Part shown: positions 15,364 to 22,141 of the stretch, in pieces | How the letters are laid out: the number at the start of each line of letters is the position of its first letter | Position numbering within the stretch: position 1 is the stretch's first letter | Origin: JBBBNV01 sp037137075 | Lineage (GTDB): Bacteria > Bacillota > Bacilli > Paenibacillales > NBRC-103111 | Assembly: GCF_037137075.1 (NCBI RefSeq) | Contig: NZ_JBBBNV010000045.1 | Location: 1-22,141 of the forward strand | Length of the DNA stretch: 22,141 bases | Direction: 5' to 3' | Notes under the pieces: model-generated | Databases searched by the model: none | Seen by the model: only the letters and a program-made list of their open reading frames with translations | Told to the model about the DNA's origin: nothing | Program-made: the position numbers and the translations under genes

Positions 15364-16469
15364 TAGCACTCTCTCCTTTTCGCAGGGGAACCGGTCAAGG
15401 CTGACTCCGCATCGGCTTTTGGACGTTCATGCTGGTCGTGATCGTCATGATTGTGCTCATGATTGTGGTGGTGATGATCATGGTCGTGATGGTGATCGTG
15501 ATCATGATGGTGATGATCGTGGTCGTGAGAATGATTATGCCGATCATGCTCGTCATGATTGTGCTCATGATCGTGGTGATGGTGATCATGGTCGTGATGG
15601 TGATCGTGATCATGATGGTGATGATCGTGGTCGTGGTCGTGATGGTGATCATGTGCTGCTGCCAAACGATATTGGCACATATCACAGTTCATCTTCACCG
15701 CACCCTGCAGCGCTTCATCCGCCCGTTCGCGCAAAATGGTTTGCAGCTTGGGATGAAACCCGAAATAGCCTGCTAGATGAAACTCATGTTGTGAATATTG
15801 CTCTTTGTACTGGGCGATTAAATCCTCCATACGACGAATCAGCACGCCAGTAAACAGGAAATAAGGCAAAATTACGACCCGGCGCGCCCCAAGCCGCAAA
15901 CAGCGATCCACTCCCTGATCAAGCAGAGGCGCCGTCACGCCGATGAAGGCTGTCTCAACAAGAGGCAGCTTCAGCCGCTCCCACAGCAGCCGGGAGATCT
16001 TGAACAATTCGCTGTTGGCATCCGCATCACTGCTGCCCCGCCCGACGACCAGCACGGCAGTCTCGCGCAGCGCTTGCTGCGATTCCTCATCCGCTCCGTG
16101 AAGATTCACACCCGCTTCCAGAAGCCGGGCTTCCAAAATATCCAATACCTCCGTATGTACCCCTATCGGGCGTCCGTACTGGAAAGCTACCTGCGGGTGC
16201 CGCAGCCGGGCGTCATCAATCGCCGCCGGAATATGCAGCTTGGCATGACCCGCAGCAAACAGCGTAATGGGCACAACCCCTACCCGGGTTGCTCCCCGCT
16301 CAACACAGCGGTCAAGCCCCTGACGCATCGAGGGCGCTTCAAATTCAAGAAAGCATGTCTCCACAATCGGCTGGCTCAGCCCGGCCGCCACCGCACGGAC
16401 AAATGCCCGTACCTCCTCATTGCCTTCGGCATCCCGGCTGCCGTGACCAACAAACAAAACCGCGTCCAT
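15363..16469 (-). CDS. cbiX: Sirohydrochlorin cobaltochelatase, long form with His-rich tail
   Basis: 368 residues. It inserts Co2+ into sirohydrochlorin, the committing step of the pathway. It has two chelatase-like halves. The first has FVGHGSRD (His9) and FAAGHAKLHIP (His75), the expected catalytic histidines. The second has VGRGSSD and FTGVLIRR at the equivalent places, so it has lost both and is presumably structural. Residues 260-265 are MNCDMC, the MxCxxC motif linked to an Fe-S centre in Bacillus megaterium CbiX. Residues 273-347 contain 45 His in 75 positions, alternating with Asp. A cobalt-storage or delivery role for this tail is inferred. ATG 16469 has AGAGG 5 bases upstream. Confidence 0.95.
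   Translation of the reverse strand: MDAVLFVGHGSRDAEGNEEVRAFVRAVAAGLSQPIVETCFLEFEAPSMRQGLDRCVERGATRVGVVPITLFAAGHAKLHIPAAIDDARLRHPQVAFQYGRPIGVHTEVLDILEARLLEAGVNLHGADEESQQALRETAVLVVGRGSSDADANSELFKISRLLWERLKLPLVETAFIGVTAPLLDQGVDRCLRLGARRVVILPYFLFTGVLIRRMEDLIAQYKEQYSQHEFHLAGYFGFHPKLQTILRERADEALQGAVKMNCDMCQYRLAAAHDHHHDHDHDHHHHDHDHHHDHDHHHHDHEHNHDEHDRHNHSHDHDHHHHDHDHHHDHDHHHHNHEHNHDDHDQHERPKADAESALTGSPAKRREC
15443..15658 (-). repeat. 108-bp tandem duplication encoding the CbiX His-rich tail
   Basis: Two near-identical 108-bp units (15443-15550 and 15551-15658) encode about 36 residues each. Within each unit, shorter GATGGTGATC-like motifs repeat again. The frame is preserved, so the duplication lengthens the His tract without damage. 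Confidence 0.85.
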
Positions 16470-16592
16470 TTAATCCTCTCCCCTCGCCCGGCGACAAAAC
16501 GATACCATGTTCAGCCGCCGGACTGAATATCCATCATTCAAACGCTTTTACACTTTTTATGAACCCGTATCCGCTGCTAGCTGGAATGCTCC

Positions 16593-16690
16593 GCCTATGG
16601 TGTGGATGCAATGATTCCATAGGCTCCTATTCACTATTAAATCATTCCTATGAATAGCTTACACCCTTAACCGCCCCCGAATAGAGGGGG
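16593..16690 (-). promoter_or_regulatory. Cluster of hairpins between cbiH60 and cbiX
   Basis: The 236-bp gap has no gene but three inverted repeats: GCCTATGG/CCATAGGC (16593-16600/16617-16624), CTATTCA/TGAATAG (16627-16633/16651-16657) and CCCCC/GGGGG (16674-16678/16686-16690). None is followed by a T-run on the minus strand, so termination is unlikely. RNA processing or stability is possible. Confidence 0.4.
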
Positions 16691-16705
16691 ATGAAAGCAT
16701 CAACT

Positions 16706-18415
16706 TTAGTCGCCGCAGATGGCATTCTCGATTTTAAAAACAGGCACCTCTTGATGCGTGTAGCCCTCCAGAGTTTTGACCCGTGCAAAATATTTATGGA
16801 ACCGTTCGTTCGGGTGGCCCTGCTGAGCATACTGCTTCACGATGCGTTCAACCGTAGCGACCAAGTCTTCCGGCTCCACACCTTCAGCTACAGGTTGTGC
16901 GGCATGGGCGTTGCGGCCCACCGTCTTGCCCCCAAGGAACAAGTCAAATTTCTGCCGTCTGAATACGATGCCGATGTCCTCATTCACCGCATTGTAGCAT
17001 GCCATGCCGCACCCGTTAAATCCGATTTTTAGCTCCTTCGGCACCTTCAGGCCGCCGATATGTTCCTGCAGCCGCTCGGCGTACGGAACGGATTCGGCCT
17101 TTTCCAGATTGCAAAAATCGCATGCCTTCATCGTAACGACATCTCCAATGGGAGAGAGCAGGAAGCCTTCCGCTCTCAAGCGCGCCGTAACCCGCTCCGG
17201 CTCCCAGGTGGGAATGCGCAGAAGCAGCTGATGATGGGGCGTATACTCCATTTCGCCTTCTTCTCCGACCAGCTCGGCCAGCGACATCATCTGCACCGCG
17301 GTAAACCGCTTGATGGCAAGCCCCGGGCTCACCGCCAGCTCAAACAAAGGGGCCGGTTCCGGCTCTCTCGCAGCCGTAACCGCTCCTGGAATTCCCGCCA
17401 TGAACAGGTCCATCTCGGAGGCTTCTCCCCTGCTCCGCTGCACACAATACAGGGCCTCCATAGCCAGTGATACCGCATCAGGGAGCACCTGCTCTGGTAC
17501 GGAGGGAGCCGGCGCGACAGCCACGGCAGCTCCTGCCGCACCGCCGCTCGGCGCTTGCCCCGCTCCGCTCCACGGCTGCGCCTCAGACTGCGCGAGCGCC
17601 CATGGCTCGGCCTCGCTGCGGAGACGCTCATGCGGCCGCAGCGGCTGAACCTCGGCCCCCAGCGTGTATTTGCGCTGATAGCCGCGCGGCGTAATCATCA
17701 GGCCGTCATAAACAAAAGTAGACGAATTCCCGATAAGCACTGTCGTCAGCATGCCGATATCATGATCCAGCATGTTAGCCAGCGTAGTTATTGTAATATC
17801 TTCCCGGTCACGGTAGGCGCTTTTGACAATACCGACCGGGGTATCCGGGTGCCGGTACTGCAGCAAAATGCGCTGCGTCTCTACAATTTGCCTTGTCCTC
17901 CGCCCGCTGCGCGGATTGTACAGCGCGATGACGAAATCGGCCGCAGCCGCGGCCTCGACACGCTTGGCAATTAACGTCCACGGCGTCAGATGGTCGCTGA
18001 GGCTGATTGTACATGCATCGTGCATCACCGGAGCCCCTAGCAAGGAAGCCGTGGAATTAATCGCCGAAATGCCGGGGACAATCTCCACCTCCACGCCGCC
18101 TTCGCGCCGCCAGCCCTGCTCCACAAGCACCTCATACACAAGTCCGGCCATACCGTATACGCCGGAATCGCCGCTGGAAATGACGGCCACTGTTTTGCCC
18201 GCTTCAGCCTGCCGTACCGCCTCCTGAGCCCGGCTGACCTCTTCGGTCATACCTGTACGCACCACTGCTTTTTCCCCGATTAAATCCCGTACCAAATCAA
18301 CATACGTACTGTACCCGATGACCACATCGCTTTCTGAAATCGCCGTCCGGGCCCGTTCTGTCATGTGCTCGAAGCTTCCTGGACCGAATCCGACGACAAG
18401 CAGTTTTCCCGCCAT
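16706..18415 (-). CDS. cbiH: CbiH60: precorrin-3B/cobalt-factor III C17-methyltransferase fused to Fe-S domain
   Basis: 569 residues (about 60 kDa). Residues 1-250 are the C17-methyltransferase that also drives ring contraction: VVGFGPGSFEHMTERA, ISSGDSGVYGMAGLVYEVL, PGISAINSTASLLGAP and IALYNPRSGRR. A low-complexity Ala/Pro/Gly linker (about 262-312) follows. Residues 355-569 resemble a nitrite/sulfite-reductase ferredoxin-like and Fe-S region, with ACDFC (Cys432, Cys435) and NGCGMAC (Cys469, Cys473) as likely [4Fe-4S] ligands. This architecture is that of CbiH60 in Bacillus megaterium. ATG 18415 has GGAGGG 8 bases upstream. It is the first gene of the operon. Confidence 0.95.
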   Translation of the reverse strand: MAGKLLVVGFGPGSFEHMTERARTAISESDVVIGYSTYVDLVRDLIGEKAVVRTGMTEEVSRAQEAVRQAEAGKTVAVISSGDSGVYGMAGLVYEVLVEQGWRREGGVEVEIVPGISAINSTASLLGAPVMHDACTISLSDHLTPWTLIAKRVEAAAAADFVIALYNPRSGRRTRQIVETQRILLQYRHPDTPVGIVKSAYRDREDITITTLANMLDHDIGMLTTVLIGNSSTFVYDGLMITPRGYQRKYTLGAEVQPLRPHERLRSEAEPWALAQSEAQPWSGAGQAPSGGAAGAAVAVAPAPSVPEQVLPDAVSLAMEALYCVQRSRGEASEMDLFMAGIPGAVTAAREPEPAPLFELAVSPGLAIKRFTAVQMMSLAELVGEEGEMEYTPHHQLLLRIPTWEPERVTARLRAEGFLLSPIGDVVTMKACDFCNLEKAESVPYAERLQEHIGGLKVPKELKIGFNGCGMACYNAVNEDIGIVFRRQKFDLFLGGKTVGRNAHAAQPVAEGVEPEDLVATVERIVKQYAQQGHPNERFHKYFARVKTLEGYTHQEVPVFKIENAICGD

Positions 18416-18419
18416 TTGT

Positions 18420-18895
18420 GAGTCCCTCCGTTTCTCTTCTCCCTTTGTTTGCTGTGCAAAAAAGCCAAATCAACTTCATCTATATCATTTAGAGGTGTAG
18501 TGAACAAGCAGCAGCTCCCGGTCAAACGGGGCTTCCAATCCAGCCGGATGGCTCGGGCAGCGATGAGGCCGCCTGCAGCTCCAGCCCGATTGCCCTCATC
18601 AGGATAAAGAATGGTTCCGCTGTAAAATCCCTTCAGCCAATACGCTCATCCCCCGAAGCTCCGCCGCTTGTATCCCCGCCTTCAGGCTTCCTTTTCTCTA
18701 AGACTAGCCTATGCCTCGGCATCCCCGGTCAAGAACCGCCTGGCGACTCGCTTGCCCCGTCGTCCGGCTTCTCAAAAACCGTTCGCAATCCCCGAGCTGC
18801 CCATTTTCCCGGATAAACGGCGGCGGTGTACAAGCCGAATGGGAATCGGCAGCACGGCAGGACGAGCGGACGAGAGATGGTTTTTTTTATAAATG
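18420..18895. other. Non-coding stretch between leader terminator and cbiH60
   Basis: No gene with a start and domain can be supported here. On the minus strand a frame without a start codon (about 18640 into cbiH60) reads GFYSGTILYPDEGNRAG and LNDIDEVDLAFLHS; I do not recognise it. Peptide fragments such as RKPEGGDTSGGASGDERIG resemble recurrent Paenibacillus small ORFs, so a dispersed repeat is plausible. A weak promoter-like pair, TTGTTC (18507-18502) and TATAGA (18484-18479) with 17-bp spacing, lies just upstream of cbiH60. Confidence 0.4.
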
Positions 18896-18931
18896 AAAAA
18901 AAGCACTTCTAACAAAGGTGTTAGAAATGCT
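18896..18931 (-). terminator. Strong Rho-independent terminator in the riboswitch leader
   Basis: On the minus strand AGCATTTCTAACA, loop CCTT and TGTTAGAAGTGCT form a 13-position stem with one G-U pair or mismatch, followed by a run of seven T. It lies downstream of the cobalamin riboswitch and upstream of cbiH60, as expected for transcriptional attenuation. Confidence 0.85.
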
Positions 18932-19095
18932 TATTGGTCGTTGTGGCGATACGCTTGCATCCAGCGTGCGGTCGGCACCTGCATGAAACGGAAATCCGGC
19001 AAGACACAACCCAAGCTCTGCCGCTGCCGGGAACGAAAACCACAAGTTAGCGCAGGGCGCTGCAGCAAAGCTGCATACCATGGCCGACGAAGCCG

Positions 19096-19137
19096 CTCCT
19101 AACACCTCCCCAAATCCCCCGTAGGTCTGGCGGTGTT
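19096..19137 (-). promoter_or_regulatory. Candidate antiterminator and anti-antiterminator segments
   Basis: RNA from the minus strand has AGGUGUUAGGAG (19107-19096). This can pair over 12 positions (two G-U) with the 5' arm and loop of the terminator (18916-18927). The same GGUGUU can instead pair perfectly with AACACC (19137-19132), immediately after the riboswitch. The three segments thus offer mutually exclusive folds. The pairing is visible in the sequence; the switching is inferred. Confidence 0.55.
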
Positions 19138-19141
19138 GTTG

Positions 19142-19345
19142 AAATAGGCAGGTTTCCTGACTTGAAGCCGCATCGCCAATCCCTTCCCGGGTTGTCCCAG
19201 TGGGCTAACATCGGCGGATGTGCCGGCAGCAAATCAATGCAGCCTGACGCTTCTCACAGTGGCGGGTCCGTACCGGATTTGCACCGGACTTCCCTATTAA
19301 GCCGAGCGGAAGCCTGAGCTTCCGGAACAGCACCTATCTCCTCGA
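19142..19345 (-). ncRNA. Cobalamin riboswitch
   Basis: Reading the minus strand: GGTGCAAATCC (19285-19275), then GCCACTG (19263-19257), and the B12 box AGTCAGGAAACCTGCC (19162-19147). These are the hallmark conserved blocks of the class I cobalamin riboswitch in the right order and spacing. A 7-bp hairpin CGGAAGC/GCTTCCG at 19307-19324 fits an upstream arm. It would bind adenosylcobalamin and repress the cbi operon downstream. Confidence 0.96.
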
Positions 19346-19366
19346 GTATACAGTTGTCTACCTGCC

Positions 19367-19395
19367 ATCATACACCCTTACTACCGCTTTGTCTA
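19367..19395 (-). promoter_or_regulatory. Sigma-A-type promoter of the cobalamin operon
   Basis: TAGACA (19395-19390) and TATGAT (19372-19367), 17 bp apart, each match 5 of 6 consensus positions. Transcription would begin near 19360, just upstream of the riboswitch aptamer. Confidence 0.65.
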
Positions 19396-19450
19396 CGCTG
19401 CACACCCATTTGATATATTTCTAGATAGGCCCCTTGCAAAAGGCTTTCCG

Positions 19451-19478
19451 CACCGCGCGCAGCTCCCAGCGCGCGGTG
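19451..19478 (-). terminator. GC-rich hairpin after the chemoreceptor gene
   Basis: CACCGCGCGC (19451-19460) pairs perfectly with GCGCGCGGTG (19469-19478). It lies 73 bases past the chemoreceptor stop and before the cobalamin promoter. There is no clear T-run on the minus strand, so it may be a Rho-assisted or merely structural element. Confidence 0.5.
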
Positions 19479-19550
19479 TTTCGCTGCATGACGGCGGTCG
19501 GTCGACCGCATGCATTCAGCGTATGAAGCCTGTCCGTCAACAACAAGCGG

Positions 19551-21653
19551 CTATATTTTGAACCGGCCCATCAGTGTCAGCAGCTCCTGAACCATACCGG
19601 CCAGCGCTTCGGCCGAAGCCGATATCTCCTTCATGGTCGCCATTTGTTCTTCGGAGGAGGCCGCTACATGCTGGGAATTGGCGGAAGCCTCCGAGGCGAC
19701 ACGGGCCATTTGCTCCACTGTCGCTGTCACCTGATCGGAGCTTGCCGACATCTCCTCTGCGGCTGCCGACATGTCTTCAATTTGACGGCTGACCTGCTCC
19801 ATTTCACCCGTGATGGCCTGGAACAGACTGCCGCTGTCCGCCATGATCCGGCTGCCCCGCTCTACCACGATAGTGCCTTCATTCATGGCATCCACCGCCA
19901 GCTTCGTCTCAGCCACAATTTCTGCAAGCATTGTGCCGATTTGCTCCGCCGCCCGGGTGGTCTGTTCCGCCAGCTTGCGGACTTCGCCTGCAACCACCGC
20001 AAAGCCGCGGCCCTGCTCGCCTGCGCGGGCTGCTTCGATTGCCGCATTCAGCGCGAGCAGATTGGTCTGATTGCTAATATCGCTAATGACAGTAACGATT
20101 CGGGCAATATCCTGAGATCGCTCTCCCAGCTTGTGCACCACTGCGGCGGACTGGCTTACCGAGACCTGTACGGCCCCCATCTGTTCACCCGCCTGTTGAA
20201 TCATTTGATTGCCTTGAACCGTCTTGGCCGTAACATCCTGGGACGATTCGGAAATCAGATACGACGCTTCCGAAATTCGCTGAATCCCGACCGCCATTTC
20301 CGTCATGACCCGTACAAGCTGCTCAGCGTCATGCTGCTGCGCTTCCGCCCCCGTCGCTACCTCTTCTATAGAAGAAGCAATCAGCTCCGCCGCACTGCTG
20401 GTTTGCTCTGCGCTTGCCGATAGCTGCTGAGAGGTCGCACCCACCGACATGGCAAGATCGCCGACCGTTCTCAACAGCGCCCGCACTTTATTAACCATTT
20501 CATTAAAATCGGCGGCCATCTGGCCGAACTCATCGCGGGACGATACCTTCAGCGTTTGGGTAAAATCCCCGTCCGCCATCCCTTGTGACAATTGAATGAC
20601 GGCTTTGATGCTGATCAGCACCATCCGCCGGATGGTGTAAATCACAACCAGAATCATGACCACAATGAAGCCCGAAACAAGCCACAAGGAACGATACAGT
20701 TGTTCATAGTAATCAGCCAAAATGTGTGACATTGGCATAACAGCCTCAACATGCCAGGTTTGCTGAATGTCCTGTACCTTCATCGGCATGTAAATCCGCA
20801 TGACATCAGTTTGTCCGTCATCATCCTTGGTCTGGAGCACGGTGGTCCCCTGTAATGCTTGCTGCCACAGCGCTTCCTTGTCATTCGTATCGCTGTAAGG
20901 CTTCATTCGTTTGTCCGGGTGCGCCCCGTTGGCAATATAGGTCCCTGCGGAGGAAATAATTGAACCGTACCCCCCGTAGGAGCGCACATCAGCTTGAATA
21001 TGCTCCTGCAGGGTATCCAGCGCGATATCCGCCCCGACAATCCCCAGAAACTGTCCGCTCGGATCAAGCAGGGGCACAACCAGGGACGTGATCGCCATTT
21101 CCTTGCTGCCCACCTGATACATATATGGCTCTATCAGCTCCGGCTTTTTCGTTTTTCTCGGCATGGTATAGTAGTCGCTGGACTCGTAGTCCTTAAGAGG
21201 CTCTACAACAACCTCTCCTCCTAGACGAGCCACATAGGGAATAAATCTTCCCGTACCATCATCATGGACCGTACGGTTGACAAAGGCACGATCCTTTTTA
21301 TCGAACGCATCGGGCTCCCATGAAGTATATACGCCCAAAACCTCTGTATTGTCGGCAAGCAGTCGTTTCAGCAAGTCTACCACGTGCTCTCGATCCGGAT
21401 TACCTCTGTCGCGCATCTGCATCAGTGTAATCCCGAACGTATCCAGCATAGCAAACACACGATTAAATTTCGTCTGCATCCTATCCGCCGTTTCACCGAT
21501 TTCCAGTCTTGCGTTGATTTCGCTTTGCTTCAAACTGCTGGCATACTGGGCCTGTTGATTCATGGTGACAATGCTGCCGAATGCAAAGATCATCAATACA
21601 CTAAGGACGGTAATTAATTTTACCGCAATGCCGGCTTTACGATATTTCCACAT
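19551..21653 (-). CDS. Methyl-accepting chemotaxis protein with dCache sensor
   Basis: 700 residues. Membrane helices at about 9-30 and 323-343 flank a 290-residue extracellular double-Cache domain, with SDYYTMPRKTKKPELIEPYM and GIVGADIALDTL. A HAMP domain (344-396) and a long cytoplasmic coiled coil follow. The hairpin tip DISNQTNLLALNAAIEAARA (525-544), continuing EQGRGFAVVAGEVRKLAEQT, binds CheW and CheA. The arginine/tryptophan pocket of amino-acid-sensing dCache receptors is not evident, so the ligand is unknown. There is no CheR-docking pentapeptide. ATG 21653 has AAGGGGG 7 bases upstream. It is monocistronic, with an exact TGTCGAA box 37 bases before the start. Confidence 0.95.
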   Translation of the reverse strand: MWKYRKAGIAVKLITVLSVLMIFAFGSIVTMNQQAQYASSLKQSEINARLEIGETADRMQTKFNRVFAMLDTFGITLMQMRDRGNPDREHVVDLLKRLLADNTEVLGVYTSWEPDAFDKKDRAFVNRTVHDDGTGRFIPYVARLGGEVVVEPLKDYESSDYYTMPRKTKKPELIEPYMYQVGSKEMAITSLVVPLLDPSGQFLGIVGADIALDTLQEHIQADVRSYGGYGSIISSAGTYIANGAHPDKRMKPYSDTNDKEALWQQALQGTTVLQTKDDDGQTDVMRIYMPMKVQDIQQTWHVEAVMPMSHILADYYEQLYRSLWLVSGFIVVMILVVIYTIRRMVLISIKAVIQLSQGMADGDFTQTLKVSSRDEFGQMAADFNEMVNKVRALLRTVGDLAMSVGATSQQLSASAEQTSSAAELIASSIEEVATGAEAQQHDAEQLVRVMTEMAVGIQRISEASYLISESSQDVTAKTVQGNQMIQQAGEQMGAVQVSVSQSAAVVHKLGERSQDIARIVTVISDISNQTNLLALNAAIEAARAGEQGRGFAVVAGEVRKLAEQTTRAAEQIGTMLAEIVAETKLAVDAMNEGTIVVERGSRIMADSGSLFQAITGEMEQVSRQIEDMSAAAEEMSASSDQVTATVEQMARVASEASANSQHVAASSEEQMATMKEISASAEALAGMVQELLTLMGRFKI

Positions 21654-21689
21654 GGGAATACCCCCTTATTATTTCTCCCTCTCCTACTA

Positions 21690-21696
21690 TTCGACA
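21690..21696 (-). promoter_or_regulatory. Candidate Spo0A (0A) box before the chemoreceptor gene
   Basis: TGTCGAA on the minus strand inside TTATGTCGAATA matches the 0A-box core exactly. It lies 37 bases upstream of the start codon, nearly the same position as in the GGDEF/EAL gene. A TAGGAT element lies a little further upstream. Confidence 0.45.
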
Positions 21697-21774
21697 TAAT
21701 TCGATGTTATCCTACGAATTTTCTACACCATTTTGTTATTTTTTTAACATGCACAACGAACCTTTCACGTCCCG

Positions 21775-22060
21775 GCCCAAGCACTCCAAAAAGGGAGCCG
21801 GACGCGGCGCGGCTACTGCCTCCATGACGCTGATGGTTCCTGCTGCAAACCGCAGTCATCAGTTACCAGCATACGGGAACCATGGCCATTCGGCAGAAAA
21901 AACAGCTATGGCCTCATCAACAAATCCCCAGGACGTTCAAACTCACATTCCGCACCCTGATCATGTGGTAGCGAATGGCTTTTTTGGGGGTCAGCAAGCC
22001 GTTAAACGGGTGTAACGATGGCTTCAGAAGCAACACCATCGCTGAGGCAAGTCGATTCAG
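21775..22060. repeat. Repeat-like intergenic DNA
   Basis: Contains the second copy of the 19-bp repeat (21942-21960, inverted relative to 59-77) and an 8-bp inverted repeat ATGGTTCC/GGAACCAT at 21833-21840/21876-21883. Minus-strand conceptual peptides such as FERPGDLLMRP and LFFLPNGHGS resemble recurrent small ORFs in Paenibacillus genomes, as I recall them. No intact gene is visible. A weak CGATGG/CCATCG hairpin lies at 22016-22041. Confidence 0.4.
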
Positions 22061-22141
22061 TTAGCCGAGGTAAACCGATTCATCCAAACCGAGACTGGCC
22101 AACACGCGCTTCTCCTCTTTACTCAAGGGGCGGGCGAATTG
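22061..22141 (-). CDS. C-terminal end of an unidentified protein (partial)
   Basis: The minus-strand frame is open from the window edge to TAA at 22061-22063 and encodes 26 residues: QFARPLSKEEKRVLASLG followed by LDESVYLG. The Lys/Glu-rich amphipathic helix looks like genuine protein, but it is too short to assign a family. The start lies beyond the window. Confidence 0.4.
   Translation of the reverse strand, partial: QFARPLSKEEKRVLASLGLDESVYLG

Noticed and set aside
15429..15776. Plus-strand Val/Met/Ile-rich frame resembling a membrane protein
   Set aside because: It is the complement of His/Asp codons in the CbiX tail; the hydrophobicity is an artefact of the repeat.
18668..18896. Overlapping plus-strand frames of 61-74 codons
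   Set aside because: No start signals or domains; they lie in the repeat-like stretch upstream of cbiH60.
18887..19105. 72-codon minus-strand frame in the riboswitch leader
   Set aside because: It runs through the terminator hairpin, its GTG start sits on top of the GGGGAGG site, and it has no known domain. Better explained as non-coding leader, although a leader peptide cannot be excluded.

Overview
The window looks like a chromosomal segment from a Paenibacillus-like member of the Bacillales. Evidence for this is strong AGGAGG-type ribosome binding sites, an S-layer-homology protein, TGTCGAA (0A-box-like) sites, and an anaerobic-type cobalamin operon with the Bacillus megaterium gene order. 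The species assignment is inference. Almost every real gene lies on the minus strand.

Layout, left to right: (1) 1-2700 holds the end of a CheY-like receiver fragment (plus strand), a terminator, a wrecked phage-tail-collar gene (494-1014), a GNAT acetyltransferase (1204-1671) and a small secreted SLH-domain gene that is frameshifted (1831-2357). (2) 2725-5981 holds a membrane CHASE-GGDEF-EAL cyclic-di-GMP protein and a lipoprotein whose C-terminal half is a Gly-X-Y collagen-like repeat. (3) 6000-6625 has no convincing gene and looks like dispersed intergenic repeat DNA. (4) 6629-18415 is the corrin-ring operon. It is transcribed right to left as cbiH60-cbiX-cbiJ-cbiC-cbiD-cbiET-cbiL-cbiF-cbiG-cbiA. 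(5) 18420-19395 is the operon leader: a sigma-A-like promoter, a clear cobalamin riboswitch, alternative pairings, a strong terminator, then about 480 bp of non-coding DNA before cbiH60. (6) 19551-21653 is a dCache chemoreceptor. (7) 21760-22141 holds repeat-like DNA and the last 26 codons of an unidentified gene.

How the genes work together: CbiX inserts cobalt into sirohydrochlorin. CbiL, CbiH60, CbiF, CbiG, CbiD, CbiJ, CbiE/CbiT and CbiC then methylate, contract, deacylate, reduce and rearrange the ring to cobyrinate, which CbiA amidates at positions a and c. This is the cobalt-early (oxygen-independent) route. Uroporphyrinogen methyltransferase, the adenosyltransferase, CbiP, CbiB and the nucleotide-loop genes are not in the window and must lie elsewhere. 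The riboswitch makes the set repressible by cobalamin.

No wholly new system is evident. The most unusual items are the long riboswitch leader with three mutually exclusive pairing segments, the His-rich tail of CbiX built by a 108-bp duplication, the 79-residue extension on CbiD, the collagen-like lipoprotein, 0A-like boxes at matched positions before both signalling genes, and several stretches that resemble repeat families spread through Paenibacillus genomes.
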